Assembly (NCBI GenBank): GCA_047967505.1
Contig: CM106540.1
Direction: 5' to 3' (one strand)
Length of the DNA: 64,000 nucleotides
Origin: Dipteris shenzhenensis
Taxonomy: Eukaryota > Polypodiophyta > Polypodiopsida > Gleicheniales
Made by a program: the position numbers and the translations under genes. Positions 10,366 to 22,452 of this stretch are shown one piece after another. A model generated the notes under the pieces. It made no database searches and was not told the origin of the DNA. It saw only the letters and a list, made by a program, of their open reading frames with translations. Numbering within the stretch: position 1 is the stretch's first letter; each line of letters opens with the position of its first letter.

Positions 10366-13000
10366 ATGTCTATGACTAGCAACCTCAATCTGGAGGCATC
10401 TGCTAAGCTAGACAACTCTAATTATAGCACATGGAAATACCCAATGGAGACCATTCTTGTACTTCAGGACAAATGGGAGTATGTCCATGGATCACACCTA
10501 GACCATTGGATGATCCAGCAGGGACCCAGACAATAGTAGCTCTACTCCACCTCTTGTCACAGCACCAATAGTGGGATCTACATCGAGATCTCCAGCTACA
10601 CCAACAGTTTTCACACCTGTAGTAGATTTTGCCATTGTCGGAGCACAGGCAGAATGGGATAAGAAAGACAAGTAGGCATATCATGTGATCAAGTAGAATG
10701 TGCAAGATTTCATGCTAGATAGCTCAACACATTCAAGACATCAAAAGAAGCATGGGATATGTTCACATGTCTCTATGAGTCCAAAAACACTTTCAAGATT
10801 CTCACACCAAGAAACCAAATCAACCAGAGTGCATGAGGTATTATTGATTTGATACACACAGAGGTATGGGGTTATGCCCAGGACCACAACATCAATGGTT
10901 CACTTTGCTACTTGACTTTCATTGACGATTATAGCATAAATTGTTGGGTCTACTTTCTAAAAAAGAAATCTGAAGTGTTTTCGAGATTTCAAGAATTCAA
11001 AGCCATGGTAGAAAACCATACAAGCAGAAAGATAAAATTCGTGAGATCAGATAGAGGAGGTGAATAAATGTATTTAGCATTCATGAACTTTTGCATAAGT
11101 CATGGCATTCGAAGACAATTCACTTGTACACATACTCTTCAGTAGAATGCAAGAGCTGAAAGAAAGAATGGTACTTTAGTAGACAGTGCTAGAGCAATGC
11201 TTAGTGAGATGCATCTTCTGAATTAGTATTGGGAAGAAGCAGTAGCCACTGTAAACTACTTGCTTCATCGGATATAGGGTATGACACCCTATGAAGCATT
11301 CACTGGACACAAGCCACGCACAAGGCATCTCTGCATATTTGGTTGCATAGCATATTCCCACATCCATGATGACCATCATAGGAAATTGGATGAAGTCATG
11401 TAAATGCATCGTGGTTGGCTACAATGAAGAAAGCAAAGCGTACAAGTTGTATGATCCCATCAATCGCAAGGTCATTATCTCCAAATATGTAATCTTCGAT
11501 GAGGAATCAGAATGGAAAACCTCAAATTAATAGGACCAATTTCATAGTCATCTACATAAAGGTTCATAAAGAAGAGCAAGAATCGCCAGAAGCACCCCGA
11601 GAAGAGATGGTCTACTAGGGAAAGTAGACATCCAGCCAAATTGACATATGCTCAGAAAGGAAAAGCAATTTAGGTTGAAACCACCAACTATGCTCTTATG
11701 ACTACCATCATGGCTACAGAAGAGCCAGTGTACTTTGAAGGTGCAGTTGTTAACAAGCCAGAATGGTAAACTGCTATGAATGAAGAAATGGATGCTTTGT
11801 ATAAGAATAATACTTGGGAATTATGCGACCTTCCACCAGGAAAGAAGGCCATTGCAAACAAATGGGTATACAAAGTAAAGTACAATCTAGATGAAAGTAT
11901 TCAAAGATACAAAGCCAAACTACTTGCAAAAGGATTTGCACAGCAACATGATCAAGATTATGATGAGACTTATGCTCCAGTAGAGCAAAGATGGATTCCA
12001 TATGGTTCTTGATATCACTAGTGACACTCAGCAGATGCAATTGTATCAGACTTCAGCTCGATGTCAAGAATGCATTCCTCAATGGTCAACTAGATGCGGA
12101 AGTGTACATGCAACAACTAGTAGGTTATGTTGAACTAGGAAAGGGGAATCAAGTTTGCAATCTCAAGAAGAGTCTCTATAGGGGAAGAAATTACTATTGC
12201 ACTTTTGTACGTAAATGATATGACTGTGACCGAAAGCAAGGATAGCCTTTCATCAAGAAATTGAAAAAAGACTTATCTGTAGAGTTCGACATCAAAGATC
12301 TTGGATTTATGCACTATTGTCTTGGAATTTAGTCCTAGAGAGATTTAGACATCACCTTTATGAGTTAGCTCAAATTTGTTGGCAGTCTCCTGAAGAAGTT
12401 TCATATGGCAGTTAGCAACATTGCAGCTACTCCCATGGAACAGAGTTTGAAACTTACAAAAGATTCAGAAAAGCCTACACAGTCAATGACAGATACTACA
12501 GTCAGCTCATCGGATCTCTTATATATCTAACGATCACACGGCCAGATATTTATTATGAAGTAAGTTCACTTGCATAGTTTATTCCAAATCCAAAACAGTC
12601 TCACTGGAATGCAACCAAAAGAGTCTTGAGATACATCAAAGGTACAAGCCAGTTTGGGATAGAATACAAAGGAAGTCATCCAAGGTTGCATGGATATTGT
12701 GAAAGTGACTATGCTACCAGAGATCATGAGAGAGTCATGAGACTAGGAGATCCATGTAGGGATATAAATTTTTCCTTGGTCAAGGTGCTATATCATGGTT
12801 GTCAAACAAACAAACAACTATTTCTTTGTCTTCGACTAAAGAACAATATAGAGCACTCACTACAGGTGCATATGAGGCTATATGGCTCAAAAGGCTATTG
12901 CAAAATACAGACTACTTTGATGAATCAAAGTCAACAACAATATACTGTGATAATCAATCGACTTAAGCATTGACCAAGAATCCATTATATGAGTCCAAGA
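10366..13000 (+). pseudogene. Copia-4 gag-pol remnant
   Basis: From the ATG at 10366 the frame gives the Gag start (TSNLNLEASAKLDNSNY), then meets many stops and frameshifts. Gag C-terminus, zinc knuckle, protease and the first part of integrase are deleted at about 10833, where the gag word NQINQS is followed directly by integrase IDLIHTEVWGYAQ. The rest of integrase, the connection, and reverse transcriptase to RNase H follow in pieces. Another internal deletion near 12180 removes the part of reverse transcriptase before the catalytic motif, which here reads YVND instead of YVDD. It shares with Copia-2 the amber codon after HLIK/HVIK (10692-10694). Clearly dead. Confidence 0.85.
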
Positions 13001-13005
13001 GAAAG
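13001..13005. repeat. Target duplication GAAAG, left copy
   Basis: GAAAG here and at 27802-27806 flank the small LTR element. Joining the outer sequences across one copy restores the RNase H reading of Copia-2 (AKNP...SRTKHIDVREHF region). Confidence 0.9.
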
Positions 13006-13327
13006 TGTTGGGGTAAGTATGATCAAGGGCTTGCTCTATGGTGCATGTGTACATCTTGGGGAGTCACATGTGTGTTTGTGTGTGTTGTAACGGCACATCA
13101 AGTGCTATGATGTGTCTAGTGTGTGACCTAAGTGATGATGTAAGACAAAGGCAATCCCACTGATGTAGGGATTGATTCCCATTGATGTAGGGGCTGATTG
13201 CCACTATGTAGGGAAGGTATTACCTTCTCCCCCTTTCTATAAGAGAGAGTCCTCTCTCTCATAATCATAATAGAGATCTACCATCTTTCTTTCATTGTGC
13301 TCTCACACCTCTTGCAAGATGCATCTA
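13006..13327 (+). repeat. 5' LTR of the small element, first part
   Basis: Matches 27480-27779. The last 22 bases of this LTR were displaced to 26066-26087 by the insertion of Copia-1. Confidence 0.9.
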
Positions 13328-13679
13328 TGTTAAGATATCGAGCTCCACTCGCGATATGCCAGGGTGACCGTTGTGCATTTATGTCACCGACTTGTTAGCT
13401 ACAGATGCGGTTGGTACACCACCCACAAATAATAGCTGGATGACAGCTATCCTTATCTACACTAGTTCGTGGCTCAGTTAGTATGCCACCTTAGTTAGTT
13501 GAGTTTGGTTTGAGACCCACATATAGGGTTCTTCTATTTCTTTGTACTAGAGTTCTTTTGGCTTTCACAACTAAGAAGAGGAAAACTGTTTTCAGCCTCC
13601 ACCTTTGTGTGTATTCCCCCATTGTGCTTGTGAGAAAGCCTCAAGTGAGACTCCTTCCCTCTCTCCCACTATCTTCACA
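13328..13679 (+). repeat. Copia-1 5' LTR
   Basis: 352 bp, TG...CA ends, about 97-98 percent like 25709-26060 by eye. Confidence 0.93.
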
Positions 13680-13692
13680 TGGTATCAGAGCC
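13680..13692 (+). promoter_or_regulatory. Copia-1 primer-binding site
   Basis: TGGTATCAGAGCC directly follows the 5' LTR and is the usual complement of the 3' end of plant initiator tRNA-Met. Confidence 0.9.
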
Positions 13693-14229
13693 TTGTTCAT
13701 GGTAAGGAGCTCAAGAAATCAAGCCAAGTTCGTGGTGTCCTAGTAAGAGGACTAGTGTTGCTTTCCTATTTCGAGTTTGGGAGCAAATCTCTACAGGTAG
13801 CATAGCCAGAAGTGCAAGAGTGCACTGTCTCAGATTGAGATGCCCTTCGCGGTGTGGCGAGAGGGCATTATATGCTGCGGGCAAGGGCAAAGCCCTTGGT
13901 GACTTTATTTTTTTGATTCGAGGTCATTTCGGGGCCCGTTATGAAGGCGGAAGTTCTTCGCAGGCACTCAGAAAAAGGCCCTATTTTGGCTGTGCGACCA
14001 CTGCTCAGCTAGTCGATGAAAAGTTGCCGCAGAAATTGCATCGTATGCCTGTGCGCAGAGACATTGGGAGTTGCAGATTCATGCTTGTTGCCTATTGATG
14101 CAAAATCGTCACTAGGAAGTGACTGTGTGGTGAAATACCACTTTCGTCAGTTTTGCAGATCTGCCCGTGTGAGGCAAAAGCTGTGTTTTTTGCAGTGACA
14201 GAATATTTTACAGTGTTCTGTAATAGCAT
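13693..14229 (+). other. Copia-1 untranslated leader
   Basis: About 540 bases between primer-binding site and gag; no supported gene. Short open frames here are not conserved elsewhere in the window. Confidence 0.5.
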
Positions 14230-14707
14230 CTGATTCTCTTTCACAGATTGTCACTGAAAAGCTTGACAAGAACAACTTCTAGGCATGGAAGTTTAGAATG
14301 ACGAATTTCCTTATGGGAAAAGGCTATTGGGAGTTCATTATAGGAAATGAAGAAGAACCTGTTCTTCCTAATGTTCCCAATCAACAGGAAATGCAGGCAT
14401 TTAAAGGATGGCATGAGAGAGCCAGGAAAGTTATGTACTAGCTGTCTATCAGTATTTCAGACTCCATGATTGTGCATATTCAGGATGCAAGTACGCCAAA
14501 GGAGGCATGGGATACTTTGGCGAAAATGTACAGCACAAATACGCAAGCCAGGAAAATGCAGCTCAAGCAGGAGCTGCACAATGTACAGAGAGAAAATATG
14601 AGCATCAATGACTACCACATGAAGGTGAAGAAAATTGCAGATGCACTTGCTTCCATTGGGTCGCCAGTGGATGATGACGATTTAGTTTCTGTGACCTTGA
14701 ATGGTCT
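14230..14707 (+). pseudogene. Copia-1 gag, N-terminal part
   Basis: Encodes the UBN2-type Gag start (EKLDKNNF, AWKFRMTNFLMGKGYWEF, then PKEAWDTLAKMY). Two in-frame amber codons occur at 14280-14282 (after NNF) and 14439-14441 (after KVMY). No ATG is present at the expected start. The frame is cut at 14707 by Copia-2 and resumes at 21871; the GGTCT at 14703-14707 is duplicated at 21866-21870. Confidence 0.85.
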
Positions 14708-14964
14708 TGACAAAATATGAAGAGGGGAGAGGAGAAGAGTGGAGATGAGGAGAGAGGGCACAGCTAGAGAGCACACCACAAATGACTAACTGTACACTAG
14801 AATTAGTTGAAAAAATAGAATATATACAAACCCTTTTAGGGTTAGGGTTAGGGGATCTAACCCTTTCCTTTATAGCACTCTATAAGGTTAGTGCTATGCA
14901 CATATGATCACGTGATGGTGCTATGCACACATGATCACATGATGTTGAGCGTGAACTCTCAACA
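14708..14964 (-). repeat. Copia-2 3' LTR
   Basis: 257 bp; minus strand begins TGTTGAGAGTTCACG and ends ATATTTTGTCA. The purine tract TTGAGGGAAGG abuts it at 14965-14975. Confidence 0.95.
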
Positions 14965-15052
14965 CCTTCCCTCAAGATCAACATCATGAAGTAGGCCTTC
15001 CCTCAAGATGATGATTCTGGGGAATCGAAGAAGGACTGAGCATTACATTCCA

Positions 15053-18000
15053 TCACACCCCTTTAATGGGAATGTCCTTCCTTTGCATCAAACCAAGAGC
15101 TAGTCGGTGTTTCTCGAATAGCTCTTTACCGAGTGGTTTGGTAAAGATGTCTACAACATTTTCTTTGCTATCACAATGCTGCAGTGTGATGTCACCAAGT
15201 AACACTCTTTCTCTGATGAAGTGCTCTCTGACATCAATGTGCTTTGTTCTGGAGTGATGTACTGGATTTTTGGCCAATGCTTGAGCCGATTGATTATCAC
15301 AGTATATTGTTGTTGGCTGTGACTCATCAAAGTAATCTGTTTCTGACAATAGTCTTCTGAGCCATATAGCTTCACATGCACCTGTAGTGAGTGCCCTATA
15401 TTCTGCTTCAGTCGAAGACAAAGAAACAGTTGGCTGTTTGTTTGACAACCATGATATAGCACCTTGACCAAGGAAAAATGCATATCCCTGTGTCGATCTC
15501 CTGGTCTCATGATCTCCAGCATAGTCACTATCATAGTATCCATACAACCGTGGATGACTTCCTCTGTATTCTATCCCAAACTGTCTTGTACCTCTGATGT
15601 ATCTCAAGACTCTTTTGGCTGCATTCCAGTGAGACTGTTTTGGATTTGCCATAAACTGTGCGAGTGAGCTTACTGCATAACAAATATCTGGCCGTGTGAT
15701 TGTCAGATATATGAGAGATCCAATGAGCTGCCTGTAGTATCTGTCATTGACTGTAGGCTTTTCTGAATCTTTAGTAAGTTTCAAACTCTGTTCCATGGGA
15801 GTGGCTGCAATCTTGCAATCTGCCATATGAAACTTCTTCAGGAGATTGTCAACATACTTGACCTGACTCATGAATGTGCTATCTAAATCTCTCCAGAACT
15901 CAATTCCAAGACAATAGTGCATAAGTCCAAGATCTTTCATGTCAAACTCTGCAGATAAGTCTTGTTTTAATTTTCTGATGAAGCTATCCTTGCTTCCTGT
16001 CACAATCAGATCATCTACGTACAAAAGTGCAATAGTAATATCTTCCCCTTGAACTTTGTAGTAGAGAGTATGATCTGCATTGGACTTTATGTATCCCACA
16101 TCAGCAAAATACTTGTCAATTCTGCTGTACCAACTTCTGGGTGCTTGCTTTAAGCCATAGAGACTTTTCTTGAGATGGCAAACCTTGTTCTCTTTTCCTG
16201 GTTCAACATAACCGGCTGGTTGTTGCATGTAGACTTCCTCGTCTAGATAACCATTGAGAAATGCATTCTTGACATCGAGCTGATACACATTCCATTTACT
16301 GAGTGTCGCTAGTGATATCAAGAACCGCATGGAATCCATCTTTGCTACTGGAGCATAAGTCTCATCATAATCTTGGCCATATTGTTGTGCAAATCCTTTT
16401 GCAACTAATCTGGCTTTGTATCTCTAAATACTGCCATCTGGATTGTACTTCACTTTGTATACCCATTTGTTGGCTATGGCCTTCTTTCCTGGTGGAAGGT
16501 CGCATAATTCCCAAGTGTTATTTTTATACAAAGCATCCATTTCTTCATTCATAGTAGTTTGCCATTCTGGCTTATCTACTGCGTCTTCGAAGTACACTGG
16601 CTCTTCTGTAGCCATGATGGTAGTCATAAGAGCATAGTTGGTGGTTTCCACCTGAATTGCTTTGCCTTTCTGAGCATATGCCAATCTGGCTGGTGGTCTG
16701 CTTTCCCTAGTAGACCGTCTGAGCTGCTGTGGCGCTGCTTGGGGTGTTGCTGGCAATTCTTGCTCTTCTTCATCAACCTGTTCTGTAGGTGACTGTGAAG
16801 TCGATGCTTCTATCTCCTATGTAGGTGAGGTTTTCCATTTTGATTCCTCATCGAAGATTACATATCTGGAGATAATGACTTTGCGGTTGATGGGATCATA
16901 CAATGTGATCTCATGACCTTGATCTTTCTGTATTCACCTCCTCTGTCTGATCTCATGACCTTGATCTTTCTGCCTGTTTGGTTTTCTACCATGGCTTTGA
17001 ATTCTTGAAATCTGGCAAACACTTCAGATTTCTCTTTCAGAAAGTAGACCCAACAATATCTGCTGTAGTCGTCGATGAAGGTCAAGTAATAAAGTGAACC
17101 ATTGATGCTGCGGTTCTGGGCATAACCCCATACATCTGTATGAATCAAATCAAGAATACCTCGTGCACGAGAGGTACTTCTGACAAAGTTGGTTCGCTTT
17201 TGTTTGCCGAAGCAGCATGCTTCACAAACTTTTCCAAGAGACTGTAGCTTCGGAATACCAATTGCCATATTCTAATTCCTTAGATCTAACAAGTACTTGA
17301 AGTTGACATGACCATATCTCTTGTGCCATTTTGCAGATAGTGGCATCTATTGCATTTGAGCTGACATGGCATGCTTATCTGGTACTGTAGCTAGCATCCT
17401 GTATAAGCGTCCTTCCTTGACACCTTTTGCTACTAGCTGACCTCTTTTGGATTTGTCTCTAATAGTGCATTCATCACCGTCGAAGATGACTTTGTAGTTG
17501 TGTTCCGTCATTTGACCTACTGACAAAAGGTTCTTGCTGAGCTTCGGAACATAGAGCACATCTTTGACTAATCCTTTTGTACCAGTGAAATTGTTCATAG
17601 GGATAACACCTGTCCCTTGAACCGGATTCGGTGTATTGTCTGCTGTGTAGATGACATTCTTTTGACCTTCTAATGGCTTCATTTCTGTGAACCATTCCTG
17701 ATGATTTGTCATATGAGATGATGCACCGCTGTCGATGTACCAAGGATCCTGTTCCATTTGGTCGACTTGATAGCTGAAATCCTCTTTGGGATTGAAATCA
17801 GTGTCTAGGTGCATTGTATCAGTCTGATGCAATTCCTCACTTGCAAGAAACATATTGCCATGTTCATTTGCAAAATGACTGTGACTAGAATGTCCACCAC
17901 GATGATTTCCTCTTCCTCGGGAATTCCCTCGATTACTGCTGGATTGACCGCCTTGGTCATACTGCTTCTTGCGGCAATCTCTTTCATAGTGTCCAAACTT

Positions 18001-18942
18001 GTGACAGTAATTGCACTGGCTGTTTGACACATTGGTGGATGCATTCCCTCGTCCTTGGAATCTTCCTCGGTTGGAATGATTTCCTCTTTGCTGATTCTGA
18101 TGTTGCTGAGGATGATGCTGATGCTGATGCTGATTTTGACTTTGTTGATGATGACTACTTTTCTGATATGATTTACCTCTGTTTCTACCTTTGCCTCTGC
18201 TTCTGTCTGAAGCTGTGAATGCCTGATCATTAGAATGACCTTTACGTGCTTGAATGGCCTGAGTCCTGAGTTCTTCACCAAGTAGAACTGACTGAAGTTC
18301 TTCCAGTGTTGGAATTTGCCGTTGGATGGCAATACTCTGGACTAGATTCTCATATCCTTCTCCTAGTCCATTCAGGATTACTTGAACCATTTCTGCGGGA
18401 TTCATAGTCTCTCCTGCTGCTGCAAGTTGATTGTTGTAGTCTTTGATGCGGAGTACATAAGCATGACCGGTTTCACTGCTGTTGCGGAAACTCTGGTTGA
18501 TCTGGTTTCTCAGGGTGAGAATCCTGGATGTGTTCTTGGACTCGTAGAGAGCTGCGAACATATCCCATGCTTCTTTTGATGTCTTGACTGTGTTGATCTG
18601 TCCTAGCATGACATCTTGCACATTCTACTTGATCAGGTGATAGGCATACTTGTCTTTCTTATCCCATTCTGCTTGAGCTCGGGCAATGGCGGGATCTGCT
18701 ACTGGTGTAGAAACTATTTGTGTAGATGTAGATCCCGATGTAGATCCTGTTGCTGGTGCTGTGACAACAGATGGAGTAGAGCTACTGGTGGCTGGATCGG
18801 CCAATGGTCTAGGTATGGATCCATCGACATAGTCCCATTTGTCCTGAAGCACAAGAATGGTCTCGATTCGGTATTTCCATGTACCGTAATTGGAGTTGTC
18901 TAACTTAGCAGATGCCTCCAGATTGAGGTTGCTAGTCGACAT
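15053..18942 (-). pseudogene. Copia-2 gag-pol with five amber codons and an integrase deletion
   Basis: Domains in order: Gag (from ATG 18942), zinc knuckle CNYCHKFGHYERDC near 17990, protease WYIDSGASSHM near 17740, GAG pre-integrase WHKRYGHVNF, integrase start, reverse transcriptase with LLYVDDL near 16015, RNase H with STEAEY near 15400, stop TGA at 15053. In-frame TAG codons lie at 18625-18627, 17347-17349, 17272-17274, 16817-16819 and 16424-16426. Around 16915-16940 integrase RSDRGGEY is followed at once by the C-terminal YDPINRK-type region in a shifted frame, with the word AAGATCAAGGTCATGAGATCA duplicated at the junction; about 380 bases present in Copia-4 (11,066-11,450), including the last catalytic residue, are missing. 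The reverse transcriptase and RNase H halves are otherwise open. Confidence 0.9.
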
Positions 18943-21596
18943 GGTGCAAACAATGTACTCAAAAGTGTCCTGAAAAACTCTGTATGAATCAACTGCAAAT
19001 ACACTGAAGATGCCAAGTGAAATCTCTGTACCGTCGGTGAAGATAGAACTGCAGTAAATAAGATCTGATCTGTATTACAAGGCTTGTGACAATGATGCCG
19101 GGAATAGCCAAGAGGCTTTACAAGGCTGAAAAATGATGTGCACGATGTCGTGAGATAGCCAAATAGGCTTTACAATGGTGGCATGTGTGTGTGAAATCAA
19201 GTGCTATCTGCCCACTGAATCAATCTGCAATGCCTCAGAACTCTGAAGTCTGCTCACTGAACTGATGAACGTAAGGTTTCAGGTAATGTAATGATGTGAA
19301 ATCGGATGTGAGCGTATGGACTGACTCCGAGTAGGTACTAGTCGGGAATTTCGGGCATGGCTTAGATTGGCAACTTGGGAAATTCAAAGCGTCCCCTCTA
19401 TGGCGATCTAGTCTACTCTGATCTAGATCTAAACCAACCGTCGATCGATGAAAGAGCAGCAAATAATTCCTTTTCTTTTGTTCTTTTTTTTAGTGCTGGG
19501 TCAGATGCGTCGATGTAGAGGCAAATGTGCGTGAAGGAAGTGGTTTTGTCGGCGAGGCTCAAATGTGAGTGTAACTTGCACTGAAATGTGCGCGTGATGT
19601 AACGAGCGTGTAGAGCACAAAAAATCGAGCGACTTTCCTTTTTGGAGCACCCTCAAATTCTTCCTGGATCAAGAGATATGACTTGATCTAGGTGGAGGGG
19701 CAAAAGGAGTGCAAATGGTGCTCAATGATGATGTGTCACTGTGAGTCACATGCAGTGATGATGTGGCACTGTGCTTAGCAAGAGGTGTGCCAGTGAAGCT
19801 CTGTCCTGAGGTGGCAGGAGTGGTCACATGAAGTGACTGTGAAGCACTGTGTGTGCCTGCAGAGGGTCAGTGCTGATTGGACTGCTGAGGTGGCACAGAT
19901 GATGTCAGCAGGGTGATGTGGCAATGCTGACGTGGCACTGATAACGTGGCATAGGTGACGTGGCACTGATGATGTGGCACAGGTGATGTGGCACTGATGA
20001 CGTGGCATAGGTGACGTGGCACTGATGATGTGGCAGGTGACGTGTCAGCTGACGTGGTGCTAGTGACGTGGCACTGTGGATAAGGGTGCCACGTGGTTGG
20101 TCCTTGACCAAGCTCTAGGGTGTGGTGACCCTGAGGATAGGGTCCAAGTCAGCTGGCACGTGTCGTAAGAACAACGACCGAAATCTTTGAGATTCTGACG
20201 GAATCTCAAAGATTCCGTTTTCTTCTTCGATGGAGCTCTGTGGGCTCTCTGAGTCGCTGGAGACAAGCCGCTCAGGGACTGGCGTCGAATGGAGAGCTGG
20301 AGTCTACAGGACATGCAGCCCGTGGCTACTGGAGCGTCGCCCGTGCGCTGTGGACGGTCGTATGCGCAGTGGAGCTAGTTGGCCGTCTTGAAGAAGGCAA
20401 TGGAGCCTTGAAGCTCACAAGCTATGGAGCCTTGCAGGAAAAGTGTGTAGAAGCTTTGTCGCTTGTAGTAGAGTAGGAGCTTTGCTGTGTGCGTTGAGAG
20501 TTTGTTGAGAGGCAGCTATGAGGCGCTGCTCGCTGTCAGTTATCCCGCTAGGTGCTATAGAGATACTTGGAGATCGTTGGAGAGGCATAGCCAGCAGCTT
20601 GATTGTTCAGAGTCGGATGCTTCCGGAGAAGTTTGCAACCCTGCAGCCCGCCATCCTTCCTACAGACGACAGTCGTGAGGCTCAGCCGCTTGTAGATGAA
20701 GCAGTTCGTGTGCTACTGGAGTCGGTGGAGCAGCCCGAGGATGGAGCTACTGATGCAAGACTATGGCATCATTGTCTTGTAGAAGGCTGCAGTTGGAGCA
20801 TTGACGAGAGCTGCTGGAAGAGCTAGTGCTGGGCTGCAGCCGTTGGAGACTCTGTGTAAGGCGATCGCTGAAGGGCTTGGTTGACGACTGATTGAAGGTC
20901 GGCTGGCAGAGCTGAGCCACTTGGAGGCGTAGGAGCTCGAAGCTAGGCTGTTGGAGACTAGTCCATAGCATGGTAGAACAGGGCACTGGAGTCTTGGATG
21001 CGCCTTGGCGCTGTGCTAGCCTTCGATTGATTCCTTTGGCTGAAGTCGCTACAGTCCGCTATGGCTTGAGAGTCGTTGAAGCATGCACCTTAGTGTGTGA
21101 GCGGACGATGAACGTAGGAGGGTGCTGTTGGACGGCGACGGCTGGTGATGCTGGCCTTATATGTTGGCTTAGTTGTGGGTGCACCGTGAGCTCCGTGAAC
21201 TCAAAGTAGCGTTAGTTGGAGCTGTTGTAGAAGGAGCTTTTGATAGGGACGGCCGTCGAAGGAGACTTGTTGGAGAGGCTTAGCTTTGGAATCAACCTTT
21301 CTCTCCCTTTCTCACAGATCTCTCAAAACCTCTCTCTCAAAGACTAAGATCTAGATATCTCTCTCTCTCATAAATGAGAAATACTCTCTTTCTCAAGAAT
21401 GAAATCTCTCAAGAACTCAAAGAAAGAATAATGGACGAAAATTTCCTCTCAATGGACAGAAATTTCTTCTTAACGTGGATGGAATTCGCTCTACGGAAGT
21501 GAAGGGAAGAAACTCACGATCACTCGAGAACTCTCAGACTCTTAATCACTCTCACTCTCTCAAGAAGGATGGCGCCTCAGCAGACGGCAGAACCAA
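18943..21596 (-). other. Copia-2 leader, unusually long (2.65 kb)
   Basis: Most plant copia leaders are far shorter. The part near gag (18943-19800) and the array at 19890-20070 are also found in Copia-4. Bases 20160-21300 are GC-richer with no long open frame on the sense strand and several short ones on the antisense strand. I see no recognisable protein; captured host DNA is possible but unproven. Confidence 0.6.
19885..20075. repeat. Array of TGACGTGGCA-like decamers
   Basis: About twelve copies of TGAYGTGGCA spaced roughly 15 bases apart (for example near 19930, 19962, 20005, 20035 and 20065). An ACGT core with TGAC in front is the classic type of plant bZIP binding site. A related array in the opposite strand orientation is in the leader of Copia-4 (about 9170-9360). 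Confidence 0.7.
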
Positions 21597-21608
21597 GCTC
21601 TGATACCA
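21597..21608 (-). promoter_or_regulatory. Copia-2 primer-binding site
   Basis: The minus strand reads TGGTATCAGAGC immediately after the 5' LTR end, complementary to initiator tRNA-Met. Confidence 0.92.
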
Positions 21609-21865
21609 TGACAAAATATGAAGAGGGGAGAGGAGAAGAGTGGAGATGAGGAGAGAGGGCACAGCTAGAGAGCACACCACAAATGACTAACTGTACACTA
21701 GAATGAGTTGAAAAAATAGAATATATACAAACCCTTTTAGGGTTAGGGTTAGGGGATCTAACCCTTTCCTTTATAGCACTCTATAAGGTTAGTGCTATGC
21801 ACATATGATCACGTGATGGTGCTATGCACACATGATCACATGATGTTGAGCGTGAACTCTCAACA
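21609..21865 (-). repeat. Copia-2 5' LTR
   Basis: 257 bp, one difference from 14708-14964. The plus-strand words TTTAGGGTTAGGGTTAGGGG inside are part of the LTR and not a telomere. Confidence 0.95.
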
Positions 21866-21870
21866 GGTCT

Positions 21871-22452
21871 AGGAAGGATTATGCACAGTTCCGGACATCC
21901 ATTGCCGTCCGTGAAAAATTTCCTGATTTTGAGGAGTTGATTGCTATTCTAATTTCTGAAGAGCAGAGAAATGGTGGTGCATCTTCTTCAGCAGGAACTT
22001 CAAAAGAAACTGTCTTCTACTCAAATGCTGGCAGAGGTAGAGGCAGAGGTAGAGGAGGCCGATCTGCAGGCCGTGGTAGAAATCAGAATATGCAGCAAAC
22101 GCAAGAAAACTAGTCCTATGCAGGAGGACGTGGTAACTCTAGAGGCAGGGGGAGCCAAAGAGGCCGTGGTGGATGGCAGAGAGGCCAAAATGCAAACAGC
22201 AATGTTGAATGCTACTATTGGGGCAAAATGGGTCATATGGCTAAGGACTGCTATAAAAAGCAAAATGACATTATGAATGGAAAATTGCAGCAAGGCAATT
22301 ATGCATCTTCTAGTAGGCAGGGTGATGACAGAAATGAGCATCTATTTATGGTGCAGCATATGACCAATTCTGTGACAAGTGCAGAAGAACGAAATGATGT
22401 GTGGTATGTTGACTCAGGTGCATCAAACCACATGACAGGTCATGCAGAATGA
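21871..22452 (+). pseudogene. Copia-1 gag C-terminus and protease start
   Basis: Continues the gag cut at 14707. It contains an RG-rich region (GRGRGRGG), a TAG at 22111-22113 after QEN, and a zinc knuckle CYYWGKMGHMAKDC in which the second zinc-binding Cys is Trp. Protease starts at WYVDSGASNHM (about 22400). A single-base loss near 22450 (GAATGATGC, where a TGG is expected) shifts the frame into the one used by integrase. Confidence 0.85.

Larger units (their letters stand above)
8441..13005 (+). mobile_element. Copia-4, 5' part of an old Ty1/copia element
   Basis: This is a degenerate copy of the family represented by Copia-2 (14.7-21.9 kb), in the opposite orientation. A leader of at least about 1.3 kb (roughly 9,060-10,365) can be matched to the Copia-2 leader, including the TGCCACRTCA array; homology further left to 8,441 is weak, and no 5' LTR was found. 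Coding remains start at 10366. At 13001-13005 the element is interrupted by a small LTR element whose target duplication GAAAG lies on both sides; its sequence resumes at 27802 in mid RNase H domain. The outer edge at 8441 is approximate. Confidence 0.7.
14708..21865 (-). mobile_element. Copia-2, very young non-autonomous Ty1/copia element
   Basis: Two 257-bp LTRs (14708-14964, 21609-21865) differ at one base (A/T-to-G near 14805/21706). The target duplication is GGTCT. Transcription runs on the minus strand: 5' LTR 21865-21609, primer-binding site 21608-21597, leader 21596-18943, gag-pol 18942-15053, purine tract 14975-14965, 3' LTR. Its gag-pol has five amber codons and an integrase core deletion, so the nearly identical LTRs imply recent mobilisation by enzymes from another copy. 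Confidence 0.95.

Noticed and set aside
21750-21770. Telomeric sequence TTTAGGGTTAGGG
   Set aside because: It lies within the Copia-2 family LTR and occurs at the same place in every LTR copy in the window.
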